NCBI RefSeq assembly: GCF_026790145.1
Contig: NZ_JALAMS010000075.1
Coordinates: 1-13,094, forward strand
Reading direction: 5' to 3'
Source of the DNA: Bacillus_I endophytica_A
GTDB lineage: Bacteria > Bacillota > Bacilli > Bacillales > Bacillaceae_H
Length of the DNA stretch: 13,094 nucleotides
This document shows positions 1 to 5,576 of this stretch, piece after piece (the first letter of the stretch is position 1; each line of letters begins with the position of its first letter). The position numbers and the translations under genes were made by a program. The notes under the pieces were generated by a model that was given only the letters and a program-made list of their open reading frames with translations, was not told the DNA's origin and made no database searches.

Positions 1-1
1 T

Positions 2-52
2 GTCCAAAATCAAAAAGAATTCATCCATCAACTGTTTGGATTAGCTTCATAA
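2..52 (+). CDS. IS6-family transposase, C-terminal fragment
   Basis: Partial coding region truncated by the window edge. The frame starting at base 2 reads VQNQKEFIHQLFGLAS and then TAA. This matches my recollection of the extreme C-terminus of IS6/IS240-type DDE transposases from Bacillaceae. The catalytic DDE residues lie upstream, outside the window. Its position directly before a GGTTCTG-type terminal repeat supports the call. Whether the full copy is active cannot be judged. Confidence 0.8.
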   Translation, partial: VQNQKEFIHQLFGLAS

Positions 53-97
53 GTTAGCAACTTAAAGGAAACTGGTTCTCTATGTTTATAGGAATAG

Positions 98-114
98 GTT
101 TTTGCACCAGAACC
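98..114 (-). repeat. IS6-type terminal inverted repeat
   Basis: On the minus strand this reads GGTTCTGGTGCAAAAAC, which matches the first 16 bases of the copy at the right edge (13074-13089). It marks the outer boundary of the left IS element. Confidence 0.85.
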
Positions 115-330
115 AATAAAGTCCAATATTTTTTAAAAGATTGATAATTTCTAATAAAGTTTGATTAAAAGTCCTGTATGATATGCAGGATTTTTTTGTT
201 CCGCAATCGGGCCAGATTGTGGAGTACTTAAGAGTTATAGATCTTTTGAAATGATATATATTAAACAACCCCTTACTACTAGTTTAGAATTAACTTGGTG
301 AACCGTATCATAAGTAAACGAGGTTTTTTT
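115..330. other. Intergenic stretch beside the IS end
   Basis: No gene is supported here. The minus-strand ORF across 86-268 runs through the IS terminal repeat and has no convincing start. Two structures are visible: the terminator-like hairpin at 172-197, and an 8-bp inverted repeat at 201-222 (CCGCAATC / GATTGTGG, pairing with one G-T wobble). Confidence 0.5.
172..197 (+). terminator. Probable intrinsic terminator
   Basis: TCCTGTAT and ATGCAGGA pair (one G-T wobble) around a GAT loop, followed by seven T residues. It is oriented to stop plus-strand transcription leaving the IS element. The gene it once served is not recognisable. Confidence 0.6.
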
Positions 331-400
331 ATGGGGGAAATTAAGAAATATTCAATAAACCTTAGAAGATGGTACTGTATTTAAAGAAACGATACGTTAA
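331..400 (+). pseudogene. Small decayed ORF with RBS and terminator
   Basis: A GAGG ribosome-binding site sits 7 bases before ATG at 331, and the frame reads MGEIKKYSINL before drifting to a stop. Shifting by one base near 361 continues it as LEDGTVFKETIR with TAA at 398-400. The join looks natural, as if one extra base (probably the C at 361) had been inserted. A perfect-stem terminator follows at 411-445, which suggests a once-functional short gene of about 22 codons, or the N-terminus of a longer gene lost by deletion. The family is not recognised. Confidence 0.4.
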
Positions 401-410
401 AAGTTAAATT

Positions 411-445
411 AAAACAGGATGTTGAGTTTCTCAACATCCTGTTTT
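411..445 (+). terminator. Strong intrinsic terminator (16-bp stem)
   Basis: AAAACAGGATGTTGAG pairs perfectly with CTCAACATCCTGTTTT around a TTT loop. The stem's own T-rich right arm and the following ATTTA suit the plus strand. On the minus strand the left arm gives TTTT plus AT-rich sequence, so it may also serve the convergent small gene at 541-672. Confidence 0.8.
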
Positions 446-540
446 ATTTACAAGATTAAAAGGAATCCAAACTCTATGTTCCAACAGTCAAATCAATTTC
501 ATACCTGTAGTCGTTTAAGTGTTGCAATGGCTTCATTTAC

Positions 541-672
541 TTACTTATTAGTGCTGTGCTGTTTATTAGGTAATTTACGATTTGCATGGGCCTTTCCTTG
601 ACGCTTTTCGTTCTGCTCCGCCTTAGCCTGTTTTTCATGTAATTTTTCTACAAACTCATGTGTGTCATCCAT
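541..672 (-). CDS. Small hydrophilic protein, DUF4023-like (43 aa)
   Basis: The 43-residue protein starts MDDTHEFVEKLHEKQAKAEQ and ends RKLPNKQHSTNK. It is highly charged, with no membrane segment and no cysteine. The pattern of an acidic start, EFVEKLH, a basic middle and a terminal LPNKQH resembles the short DUF4023 family of Bacillaceae, as I recall it. Function is unknown. The start is well supported: AAGGAGGG at 679-686 lies 6 bases upstream of ATG at 672. The plus-strand ORF over the same bases has no such signal and is a shadow. Its neighbours are a decayed gene (convergent) and unexplained sequence upstream, so it is probably transcribed alone. Confidence 0.7.
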   Translation of the reverse strand: MDDTHEFVEKLHEKQAKAEQNEKRQGKAHANRKLPNKQHSTNK

Positions 673-737
673 AAGAAACCCTCCTTATCTAGAACTCATT
701 GTTACTTTATCCTCAGTCAAAGAATTCATACATGTAA

Positions 738-851
738 TTAATTGGTCGACTAATTAGTCTGAGATCATTTAAGAAACAGAAGCAAAGCAATTTGGAAAAG
801 ATCATAAAAAAATTAGTGACGAATCCTGAAACAGAAGAAGTTAGCGAATAA
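738..851 (+). pseudogene. Possible gene fragment, no start codon
   Basis: An open frame from 738 ends at TAA 849-851 and finishes with LEKIIKKLVTNPETEEVSE, a helical charged sequence that looks coding. It has no ATG/GTG/TTG start and no ribosome-binding site, and a stop lies directly upstream. At its 5' end is a perfect 12-bp palindrome, GACTAATTAGTC (748-759). A weak 7-bp hairpin (848-869) overlaps the stop. It may be the tail of a deleted gene. Nothing else gene-like is visible between 687 and 950. Confidence 0.25.
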
Positions 852-958
852 TACTTTTTTGTGTATTATGTAAGATGACAGTATTAAACTAACACCTCAC
901 TTAGAAACACAACGGCGTTCCGTATCATAAATTAAAATAGGTGAAGGTGAATAAGTAA

Positions 959-1171
959 ATGTTTTATAGCAATTCCCTATTTTAGACAAAGATATAAGCA
1001 CTATTGGTTTATAATTATAGGCGTGTTAATGGGGTATGTTATAAGTGAACTTATAGTAGATACACCCAATTATATTTCTGGAATCATCTGCGTTACGAGT
1101 GGTTTAGTGATAGGCGAAACGTTTATGTATATGAAATGGTCTCGACAAAAAATAACAAAACTGATATATAA
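959..1171 (+). pseudogene. Frameshifted paralogue of the two-helix membrane protein at 3820
   Basis: From 978 onward this matches the intact gene at 3820-4023 codon by codon: YFRQRYKHY versus YFSQRYKHY, then the same two membrane helices and FMYMKWSRQK versus FMYIKWFRQK. The ATG at 959 (behind GGTGAAGGTGA) reads out of frame after one apparent extra T in AATTCCC (971-977). At the other end the A-run after CGAC has 6 A instead of 7, so the frame misses the homologous stop (TAA 1169-1171) and runs on to 1220. Undoing both indels restores a full-length protein beginning MFYSNPYFRQRYKHY. Either this is a decayed duplicate, or a shorter product starts at GTG 1023 with only the second half of the fold intact. 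Confidence 0.65.
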
Positions 1172-1195
1172 AATCATTTTGTTTATACAGCAAGA

Positions 1196-1238
1196 AAAAG
1201 AGCAAACTAGTTGTCACTAAACAAGTCTGCTCCTCTTT
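1196..1238 (+). terminator. Degenerate terminator of copy A
   Basis: Imperfect hairpin formed by AAAAGAGCAAACTAGTTGT (1196-1214) and ACAAGTCTGCTCCTCTTT (1221-1238). It corresponds to the perfect hairpin 4049-4089 in copy B but has several mismatches. Confidence 0.5.
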
Positions 1239-1272
1239 CACTTCTGATAATGTATTTTATGTTAACTAATTT

Positions 1273-1287
1273 TGTATATCGTATACA
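1273..1287. repeat. Inverted repeat TGTATA-N3-TATACA
   Basis: A perfect 6-bp inverted repeat with spacer TCG. The paired copy at 4123-4138 keeps both arms with a 4-base spacer. Conservation of the arms while the spacer varies suggests a binding site or small structure; this is unproven. Confidence 0.4.
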
Positions 1288-1295
1288 CTCAAAAA

Positions 1296-1484
1296 TTAGG
1301 TGGTTTTTGAATTTGAATCAAGTTTCTTAGATAAATAACGGCATAGTAATCCGATGATCAACATTATGGAAAATGGAATGACCATATAATACGGAGCTAA
1401 TATGGTCCAAAACAGCAGATATCCACTTATAGCAAATATAAGCCAACTTATTATAAGTAAAAAACTAGATAAAAACTCCTTCAT
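1296..1484 (-). CDS. Small two-helix membrane protein (62 aa)
   Basis: Not recognised as a named family. From ATG at 1484 the product starts MKEFLSSFLLIISW and has two hydrophobic helices (about residues 5-25 and 30-50), then a short basic, polar tail (CRYLSKKLDSNSKTT). I prefer ATG 1484 over GTG 1493 because AAGGGTGG at 1491-1498 is correctly spaced for the former and would overlap the latter. It lies 30 bases downstream of another tiny membrane-protein gene on the same strand (1515-1673), so the two are probably co-transcribed. Confidence 0.55.
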   Translation of the reverse strand: MKEFLSSFLLIISWLIFAISGYLLFWTILAPYYMVIPFSIMLIIGLLCRYLSKKLDSNSKTT

Positions 1485-1514
1485 GGAACCCACCCTTATT
1501 TTTTCATATTTACT

Positions 1515-1673
1515 TTAGAACCATTTAATGTATCGATCTAATACAATAATAAGAACAATAAATGATATGGCTAACATTGTAGTTATGTGGTAATTTTTCT
1601 TACCTTCCTCTACTCTTTTTTCCTTCATGATTCTTCTATATTTTTCTTGGATTTTGTTCCTATTTGATTTCAT
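1515..1673 (-). CDS. Small single-helix membrane protein (52 aa)
   Basis: A short ORF starts MKSNRNKIQEKYRRIMKEKR. It has a strongly basic, helical N-terminal half, followed by one membrane helix (about residues 32-45, TMLAISFIVLIIVL) and the tail DRYIKWF. The arrangement suggests a membrane-anchored protein with a cytoplasmic basic face. The family is unknown. The nearest ribosome-binding-like sequence, GGGG at 1686-1689, is about 12 bases from ATG 1673, which is loose, so the start is less certain than the frame. It is followed at 30 bases by the 62-aa membrane protein on the same strand. Confidence 0.5.
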   Translation of the reverse strand: MKSNRNKIQEKYRRIMKEKRVEEGKKNYHITTMLAISFIVLIIVLDRYIKWF

Positions 1674-1811
1674 AACTGCATTTTACCCCTTTATTTATGT
1701 TGTAATTATCCCTAATTTAACAAAAAACAGATGGGCTTCCAATACAAGGAAAGATGTTTTCCCTATAACTTACATTATGTGAACTGATTTATTCTAAATT
1801 CCTTTCAATAA

Positions 1812-1848
1812 AAAGCCTCCTTTGCTAATGATAAGCAGAGGAGGCTTT
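1812..1848 (-). terminator. Terminator of the sigma / anti-sigma operon
   Basis: On the minus strand AAAGCCTCCTCTGCT pairs with AGCAAAGGAGGCTTT (one mismatch) around a 7-base loop, followed by TTTTTATT. It begins 7 bases beyond the anti-sigma stop codon. Confidence 0.85.
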
Positions 1849-1855
1849 CTGCCCT

Positions 1856-2779
1856 TTAATTTTGTTGTTCTTGGAGTGCACGTTTAATGACAGTCGCTAA
1901 TATCTTGGTTGTACGTTCTTCTTCTTTTAATGTATTCTCTACGCCACCAATATTAATCAGTAAAGCTCCAGGATGTAAATCCTGATTATATGAGACTGGA
2001 TTGTGATAAGGGCGCTCCCTTTCCTTAAGAATACCTCTAGAAATTCCCGGGTACATCTCGTTTAATATACGATCTAATTGTGCAGCTACCTTTAAATTTT
2101 CCTCATAAGACGGATGGGTATTTGAAACAAAAAATTGAACCTTTGCTACATTCTTTCCATTTATTTTTGTGGTGGTCGTTTCCCTTTCCCCTACAGCATC
2201 ATCCCTATGAATATCTAATACTAACTGAACTTTCGGATAAGCTTGCACAGCATTCTGAACGGACTTTCGGGATAACTCATAACTATCCTGGAGTTCCATG
2301 TCTTTTTCCATTAATAACTTAGTATAGTCTGTATCGTCAATTGTGGTAGGTATAGATTCCTGTTCTAAATAATGTTCTAAACTTTTAGATACCGTTTGAA
2401 CATTTTTCTTTTTGTTATAACCATTGATTTCCCTGGTTTCAAAAGATTCCCAACTATGTGTGTTATAAATAAAGACTTCTGTATCTTTGTTTACTTGTAT
2501 AGGTTTACTGATGGGTTCAGGGTGACTGTAAGTAGAAAAAGAGGGCTGTGGTGTAGGTTCCTGATGGTTTAAGACGGTTATCGTAAGAACAGCAGCGAGA
2601 CAAACCGCCACCATAGTTGGCCAAATGGTTTTCCAACTTCTTTTCTTTACCGATGAAGAAGACTTTCTGGCTTCAGAAAGAATCTTCTCTCGTGTTTTCT
2701 GAACATACTCTGGATCTGGATCTAACTCTTTAGAGTCCTTTAATAAACGAATCCATTCTTGCTCAGTTCGTTCTCTCAT
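1856..2779 (-). CDS. Membrane anti-sigma-like protein with extracytoplasmic SpoIIP-type hydrolase domain
   Basis: This is a 307-residue protein. Residues 1-50 are cytoplasmic, charged and helical (EWIRLLKDSKELDPDPEYV), resembling the short sigma-binding region of ECF anti-sigma factors but without an HxxxCxxC zinc motif. Residues 54-71 form one membrane helix. Residues 72-98 are a proline-rich linker. Residues 101-300 match the SpoIIP peptidoglycan amidase/endopeptidase domain: IYNTHSWESF (His108, Glu111), LDIHRD (His191), YPGISRGI, YNQDLHPGALL and INIGGVENT (Glu281). These are the conserved zinc and catalytic positions as I recall the family. The start overlaps the sigma gene by 17 bases, indicating coupled translation. 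Inference: the wall-facing domain senses or cleaves peptidoglycan and thereby controls the sigma factor. SpoIIP proper is a sporulation engulfment enzyme and lacks this N-terminus. Confidence 0.85.
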   Translation of the reverse strand: MRERTEQEWIRLLKDSKELDPDPEYVQKTREKILSEARKSSSSVKKRSWKTIWPTMVAVCLAAVLTITVLNHQEPTPQPSFSTYSHPEPISKPIQVNKDTEVFIYNTHSWESFETREINGYNKKKNVQTVSKSLEHYLEQESIPTTIDDTDYTKLLMEKDMELQDSYELSRKSVQNAVQAYPKVQLVLDIHRDDAVGERETTTTKINGKNVAKVQFFVSNTHPSYEENLKVAAQLDRILNEMYPGISRGILKERERPYHNPVSYNQDLHPGALLINIGGVENTLKEEERTTKILATVIKRALQEQQN

Positions 2780-3305
2780 GGTTCCACTCCTCCCATTGGA
2801 TATGTAAGAGTTTCTGCAGCTTCTTTAGGGCTCGAAAGTAGGTGACTTTTACTTTTGATTCTGAATATCCAAGAACTTCAGCTGTCTCTTTAATGGAGAG
2901 TTCGTTAATTGCTCTAAGAATAAAGACAGCACGATAGGTAGGTTTGACTTGTAGTAAAGCCTCCTCCACCATTTGGCGCTCTGTTTTCATCTCCATCAAT
3001 TGACCCGGTGACTTTCCGGGGGAAATTAATTGTTGAAAGTAAACATCCTTAAATAAACGGTAAAATTTCTTTCGACGATATTGATCAAGGGTTACATGTT
3101 TAGCAATAGAGAAGATCCAAGGTTTAAGAGGTTTAGATGATTGATAAGTAGGGAGAGATTTTAACACTTGAATAAAGGTTTCTTGTGTAAGATCCTCAGC
3201 TTCGCTTTTGAGGCCTGTAAAACACATAATAAAGCGATAAACATCTAGATAGTAATCATCATAAATTTGAGCTATACGATTCTCCTCATCCGAATAATGA
3301 GCCAA
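2763..3305 (-). CDS. ECF-subfamily RNA polymerase sigma factor
   Basis: This 180-residue protein has the two-domain ECF layout. Region 2 spans about residues 13-80, with the DLTQETF core-binding motif at 38-44 and KPWIFSIAKHVTLDQYRRKK for -10 recognition. Region 4 spans about 112-167, with a helix-turn-helix (LSIKETAEVLGYSESKVKVT). It directs RNA polymerase to ECF promoters, and its likely antagonist is the overlapping downstream gene. The start is TTG at 3305, chosen because AAAGGAGGGA (3311-3320) is well placed. A TGTAAC-N17-CGAATA promoter upstream suggests autoregulation. Its regulon beyond this operon cannot be seen here. The nearest named relatives would be SigX/SigV-type factors, but I do not assign a symbol. 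Confidence 0.92.
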   Translation of the reverse strand: MAHYSDEENRIAQIYDDYYLDVYRFIMCFTGLKSEAEDLTQETFIQVLKSLPTYQSSKPLKPWIFSIAKHVTLDQYRRKKFYRLFKDVYFQQLISPGKSPGQLMEMKTERQMVEEALLQVKPTYRAVFILRAINELSIKETAEVLGYSESKVKVTYFRALKKLQKLLHIQWEEWNHERTN

Positions 3306-3334
3306 TACGTTCCCTCCTTTTCACATGCACCCTA

Positions 3335-3363
3335 TATTCGCATGAACACACTAAAAAGTTACA
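3335..3363 (-). promoter_or_regulatory. ECF-type promoter of the sigma operon
   Basis: On the minus strand TGTAAC (3358-3363) is followed after 17 bases by CGAATA (3335-3340). TGTAAC/TGAAAC with a CG-containing -10 is the usual Bacillus ECF promoter form, and it lies 29 bases before the sigma start codon. Autoregulation is inferred from this match. Confidence 0.65.
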
Positions 3364-3408
3364 GTTTATGTTAAAATTTTCTTATCCTTAGAAAGGAAGC
3401 ATAAGATC

Positions 3409-3777
3409 ATGTTTAAAAGAAAATTGTTAACGGCTCTCATTACCAGTATATTATCTATTGTCATTATCTCTTTTCTTACACCAATAGATGGTTTCTTTGG
3501 GCAAGTAGATAATTACTTGAAAAGTGTACTGCATAGCTTTTTAATTTTTCCTGTATATATTATTCCATGTGTTTTCCTATACGGATTACCTACCTCTCTC
3601 CTAATTGGATTCGTAACCAATAGAATGGAAGCTGGTCAATTCCAATTTTCTCTTGTTGGTCACACATTATTTGGTATTCTTCCCTTCTTCCTTCTGTGGT
3701 TCTTTACCTTTTATTCTGTAGGCATTGCACTTCTATTCTGTGTAGTAGACCATATCTTACAATGTAAAAGAAGTTAA
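3409..3777 (+). CDS. Hypothetical membrane protein (122 aa, about four helices)
   Basis: Not recognised. The product is almost entirely hydrophobic: helices at about residues 7-25, 42-60, 62-72 (weaker) and 83-115, a short loop with GFVTNRMEAGQFQF, and a basic tail (CKRS). AAAGGAAG precedes ATG at 3409 by a normal distance. It diverges from the sigma factor operon, with about 100 bases between the start codons. It may belong to the sigma regulon, but I see no ECF promoter on the plus strand in that gap. The next gene, at 3820, follows after 42 bases and is probably co-transcribed up to the terminator at 4049. Confidence 0.65.
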   Translation: MFKRKLLTALITSILSIVIISFLTPIDGFFGQVDNYLKSVLHSFLIFPVYIIPCVFLYGLPTSLLIGFVTNRMEAGQFQFSLVGHTLFGILPFFLLWFFTFYSVGIALLFCVVDHILQCKRS

Positions 3778-3819
3778 ATCGATAAACATCACATTTTTTG
3801 TAAAGGTGGTCAATACTCT

Positions 3820-4023
3820 ATGAAAGACTATTTTAGCCAGAGATATAAGCATTATTTGTTTACCCTTATAGGCTTGTTAATTGGTTTTGGTATAGGCACA
3901 CTTATAATAGAGGAACCTGACTATATTACTGGAATCAGTTGTGTTGTGATTGGTTTAGTAATAGGAGAATCATTTATGTATATAAAATGGTTTCGACAAA
4001 AAAATAACGAAACCGATATATAG
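3820..4023 (+). CDS. Two-helix membrane protein (67 aa), intact copy
   Basis: This 67-residue protein has a basic N-terminus (MKDYFSQRYKHY), one glycine-rich helix (LIGLLIGFGIGTLII), the short loop EEPDYITG, a second helix (ISCVVIGLVIGESFMYI) and a basic tail KWFRQKN. The family is unknown. AAAGGTGG lies upstream of ATG 3820. A diverged and frameshifted paralogue lies at 959-1171. Conservation of the loop (PDYITG/PNYISG) and of FMYxKWxRQK between the copies marks the residues most likely to matter. Confidence 0.7.
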   Translation: MKDYFSQRYKHYLFTLIGLLIGFGIGTLIIEEPDYITGISCVVIGLVIGESFMYIKWFRQKNNETDI

Positions 4024-4048
4024 GATAATTTTTGTTTATACGAAAAGG

Positions 4049-4089
4049 AAAAGCACAAATTTGTTGTTATTTAGCAGGTTTGTGCTTTT
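4049..4089 (+). terminator. Intrinsic terminator after the 67-aa gene
   Basis: AAAAGCACAAA pairs perfectly with TTTGTGCTTTT across a 19-base loop, followed by ATTATTT. It ends the two-gene membrane-protein unit 3409-4023. Confidence 0.75.
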
Positions 4090-4122
4090 ATTATTTCCTT
4101 CATGTTTTATATAAACTAGAGA

Positions 4123-4138
4123 TGTATAACCCTATACA
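4123..4138. repeat. Inverted repeat TGTATA-N4-TATACA
   Basis: Perfect 6-bp arms with spacer ACCC, equivalent to 1273-1287 in the other cassette copy. It lies about 95 bases before the next gene and may be an operator or part of its promoter region. Confidence 0.4.
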
Positions 4139-4232
4139 CTTGTACAATTAGACAGTTATTCTTTTATTAAAAGGAGAATAAGACACTAAGAGCGAAAATG
4201 GTATTATCCAATTATTAGAAAAGGGTGATCCA

Positions 4233-4826
4233 TTGGGGAAGTATGATCTGTATCGCGGGTTTAGAAAGAAAAGTTTGCGTTCTAAATCTTTACTCATATT
4301 ATGTTTAATTTCACTAATTACAACATTGGTTACGTTTAAGATAGCAGATGACACCCATTCTAAGTTTTATGTAGAACAGGATTATATAATTAGCGAAATT
4401 AAGGACGAACTTGAAGGTGAAAACTCTCTTACGAAGGAAGAAAACCAAAGAATTAGAACCATGGTTCAAGTCCATCAAAATAATTATCCAAGCTATCAAT
4501 ATTTAGCTCTCTATCCAAAAGAAAAAAATCAGATGAAAGATTACCAGTATGATTCCATATTGGCAGACCTTGACTTATATCAGGCACAATATGTTTATCC
4601 TCTAAATCAAGAAGTAAAAAGAGGGTTTTTAGCCGACTCTTTCTATATCTCGGAGGCTGTTGATGCTGGAGAATGGTATATTGTTCAGCAGTATCATCCT
4701 ACTGGAAGTTATTATTATGAAATTACAGTGGTGTTCTTTAGTCTATCCTTAATAAGTCTTATACTTTATGTAGGTATAGAGATTCGTCGTTACTTAAAAA
4801 TTAGGTTACGACTGATTAGGAACTAA
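4233..4826 (+). CDS. Hypothetical two-helix protein with sensor-like extracellular domain (197 aa)
   Basis: The basic cytoplasmic start (YRGFRKKSLRSKS) leads into a first membrane helix at about residues 18-36. About 125 residues of predicted extracellular domain follow (roughly 38-160; acidic and tyrosine-rich, with YPSYQYLALYPKEK and EWYIVQQYHP). A second helix at about 163-184 leads to a short basic cytoplasmic tail. This is the topology of a histidine-kinase or chemoreceptor input module, but no HAMP, kinase or output domain follows before the stop. The frame after the stop does not continue a kinase, so it may be a stand-alone sensor rather than a truncation. The start is TTG at 4233 behind AAGGGTGA. 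Function is unknown. Confidence 0.6.
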   Translation: MGKYDLYRGFRKKSLRSKSLLILCLISLITTLVTFKIADDTHSKFYVEQDYIISEIKDELEGENSLTKEENQRIRTMVQVHQNNYPSYQYLALYPKEKNQMKDYQYDSILADLDLYQAQYVYPLNQEVKRGFLADSFYISEAVDAGEWYIVQQYHPTGSYYYEITVVFFSLSLISLILYVGIEIRRYLKIRLRLIRN

Positions 4827-4874
4827 TTTTTTAGATTGATGTAACAAAAGTACAAAACAAAAAGGAATGATTTT

Positions 4875-5207
4875 TTGGAGAGAACTAGTGAGGAGTCCGA
4901 TGTTTTTAAACAAGTTGTAAAGAGAATGTGCAAAATTAACCATATTTCTCCTCAGAAACCCAGATTTGAAATGATTGAAGATATTATGGTTATTAGTATG
5001 AAGAATCATTTAAAAGATGGTGTAGATATGGATTGTTTTAAAATTTTAAACCTGATTTATCAAATCATTGGACCTTTAGGGGTGAAATTCACCCAACAAT
5101 TATGCCTCTATCCAAATTCAGAAAGACTGGCTAGAGTAACTGTATCTTTTGACAAAGAGGAGTATGAAGCTTTGAATGCGAAAGTGGAAGCTATAGTAAA
5201 TAATTGA
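4875..5207 (+). CDS. Hypothetical soluble protein (110 aa)
   Basis: Not recognised. The start is TTG at 4875 with AAAGGA about ten bases upstream. The N-terminal half is helical and charged (ESDVFKQVVKRMCKI). The C-terminal part reads like an alternating strand/helix domain (FTQQLCLYPNSERLARVTVSFDKEEYEALNAKVEAIV). It has no signal peptide and no membrane helix, and three cysteines. It follows the sensor-like gene by 48 bases and is followed by a strong terminator, so the pair 4233-5207 is probably one transcript. A functional link between them is possible but unproven. Confidence 0.6.
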   Translation: MERTSEESDVFKQVVKRMCKINHISPQKPRFEMIEDIMVISMKNHLKDGVDMDCFKILNLIYQIIGPLGVKFTQQLCLYPNSERLARVTVSFDKEEYEALNAKVEAIVNN

Positions 5208-5233
5208 AGTGATGTTTATTTATCCTCATAAAG

Positions 5234-5280
5234 ACAGTAAAAGGAACATGCTTATTGTCATGTTTTTTTACTGTTTTTTA
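5234..5280 (+). terminator. Intrinsic terminator after the 110-aa gene
   Basis: ACAGTAAAAGGAACATG (5234-5250) pairs with CATGTTTTTTTACTGT (5259-5274) apart from one bulge and a wobble, then a run of T. It ends the 4233-5207 unit. Confidence 0.8.
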
Positions 5281-5461
5281 TTTTAGCAGCAATATCTGGT
5301 CTAAATACGTCCATAAAAGTATACTTTTACGGTCGGTTACTTTGCGAACTATCTCATTGTGTTTACCTATGTGCTCTTACTGCCCAACCAGGATTTAACG
5401 GGCTTGCTCCAATGATACCAACACCCATTTTCTTTTTGTTTACTTGTTTTTCCTTTACCAT
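5278..5461 (-). pseudogene. Remnant of a Gfo/Idh/MocA-family oxidoreductase
   Basis: On the minus strand ATG 5461 opens a 32-codon frame (stop 5363-5365) containing KMGVGIIGASPLNPGWAVRAH. This is the N-terminal Rossmann NAD(P)-binding start (GxxGAS...GW...AH) of Gfo/Idh/MocA-type dehydrogenases. The usual length is about 350 residues. The next 90 bases, in another frame, read KHNEIVRKVTDRKSILLWTYLD. This resembles the H-x-E-x-V...K-x-VYCEWPL segment from later in the same family, as if the middle had been deleted and the frame damaged. A 22-bp near-palindrome (5311-5332) lies in the remnant. It sits downstream of a MarR-type operator (5536-5559) on the same strand as marR, which suggests MarR once controlled it. 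Confidence 0.6.
5311..5332. repeat. 22-bp near-perfect palindrome
   Basis: The centre is AAAAGTATACTTTT, flanked by CCAT on the left and ACGG on the right; only one symmetric pair mismatches. Sixteen bases of it (5317-5332) recur exactly at 10409-10424, and thirteen at 7518-7530. It may be an operator, recombination site or transposon scar; the role is unknown. Confidence 0.45.
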
Positions 5462-5535
5462 GCTAACACCGCTTCTAATTATCTATAACCTTGTCTTTTC
5501 TTTAGTAAATTATTAGTGATTACATAAATTCTGAA

Positions 5536-5559
5536 ATATAATTAGCTTGCTAACTAAAT
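5536..5559. promoter_or_regulatory. Putative MarR operator, site 1
   Basis: ATATAATTAG-N4-CTAACTAAAT is an inverted repeat with 8 of 10 positions symmetric, and it is nearly identical to the site at 6013-6036. It lies between the end of marR and the start of the oxidoreductase remnant (ATG 5461), where an operator for that gene would be expected. Confidence 0.55.
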
Positions 5560-5576
5560 GAGTAGGAAAGGAGAGA

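Larger units (their letters stand above)
1..114 (+). mobile_element. 3' end of an IS6-family insertion sequence
   Basis: The window opens inside an IS6-family (IS240/IS26-like) element. The end of the transposase reading frame (2-52) is followed by about 45 non-coding bases and then a terminal repeat at 98-114. Read inward on the minus strand this repeat is GGTTCTGGTGCAAAAAC, the typical IS6-family end. The same 16-base end recurs at 13074-13089. The rest of the element lies outside the window. No matching 8-bp target duplication is visible next to the far-right copy (right flank here AATAAAGT, left flank there GTTAATCC), so the two ends are not simply one insertion. Confidence 0.85.
978..1299 (+). 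repeat. Direct repeat copy A (about 322 bp) of a gene-plus-terminator cassette
   Basis: This aligns with 3829-4151 through the coding region, the terminator hairpin and about 60 bases beyond, ending in AATTAG in both. A TGTATA-N3/4-TATACA inverted repeat lies at equivalent places in the two copies. The similarity beyond the coding region shows that a whole cassette was duplicated, not just the gene. Divergence is substantial, so the duplication is not recent. Confidence 0.7.
3829..4151 (+). repeat. Direct repeat copy B (about 323 bp)
   Basis: Partner of 978-1299. It includes the coding region, the terminator and the TGTATA/TATACA inverted repeat. This copy is the intact one. Confidence 0.7.

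Noticed and set aside
86..268. 60-codon minus-strand ORF
   Set aside because: It runs through the IS terminal repeat and a terminator hairpin, with no ribosome-binding site; read as chance.
419..601. 60-codon plus-strand ORF
   Set aside because: It begins inside a terminator stem and overlaps the DUF4023-like gene on the other strand, which has a strong ribosome-binding site.
2080..2322. 80-codon plus-strand ORF
   Set aside because: Antisense shadow of the SpoIIP domain; composition and lack of start signals do not support it.
4148..5009. Minus-strand ORFs at 4148-4354, 4314-4499 and 4806-5009
   Set aside because: Antisense shadows of the two plus-strand genes with normal starts and a shared terminator.
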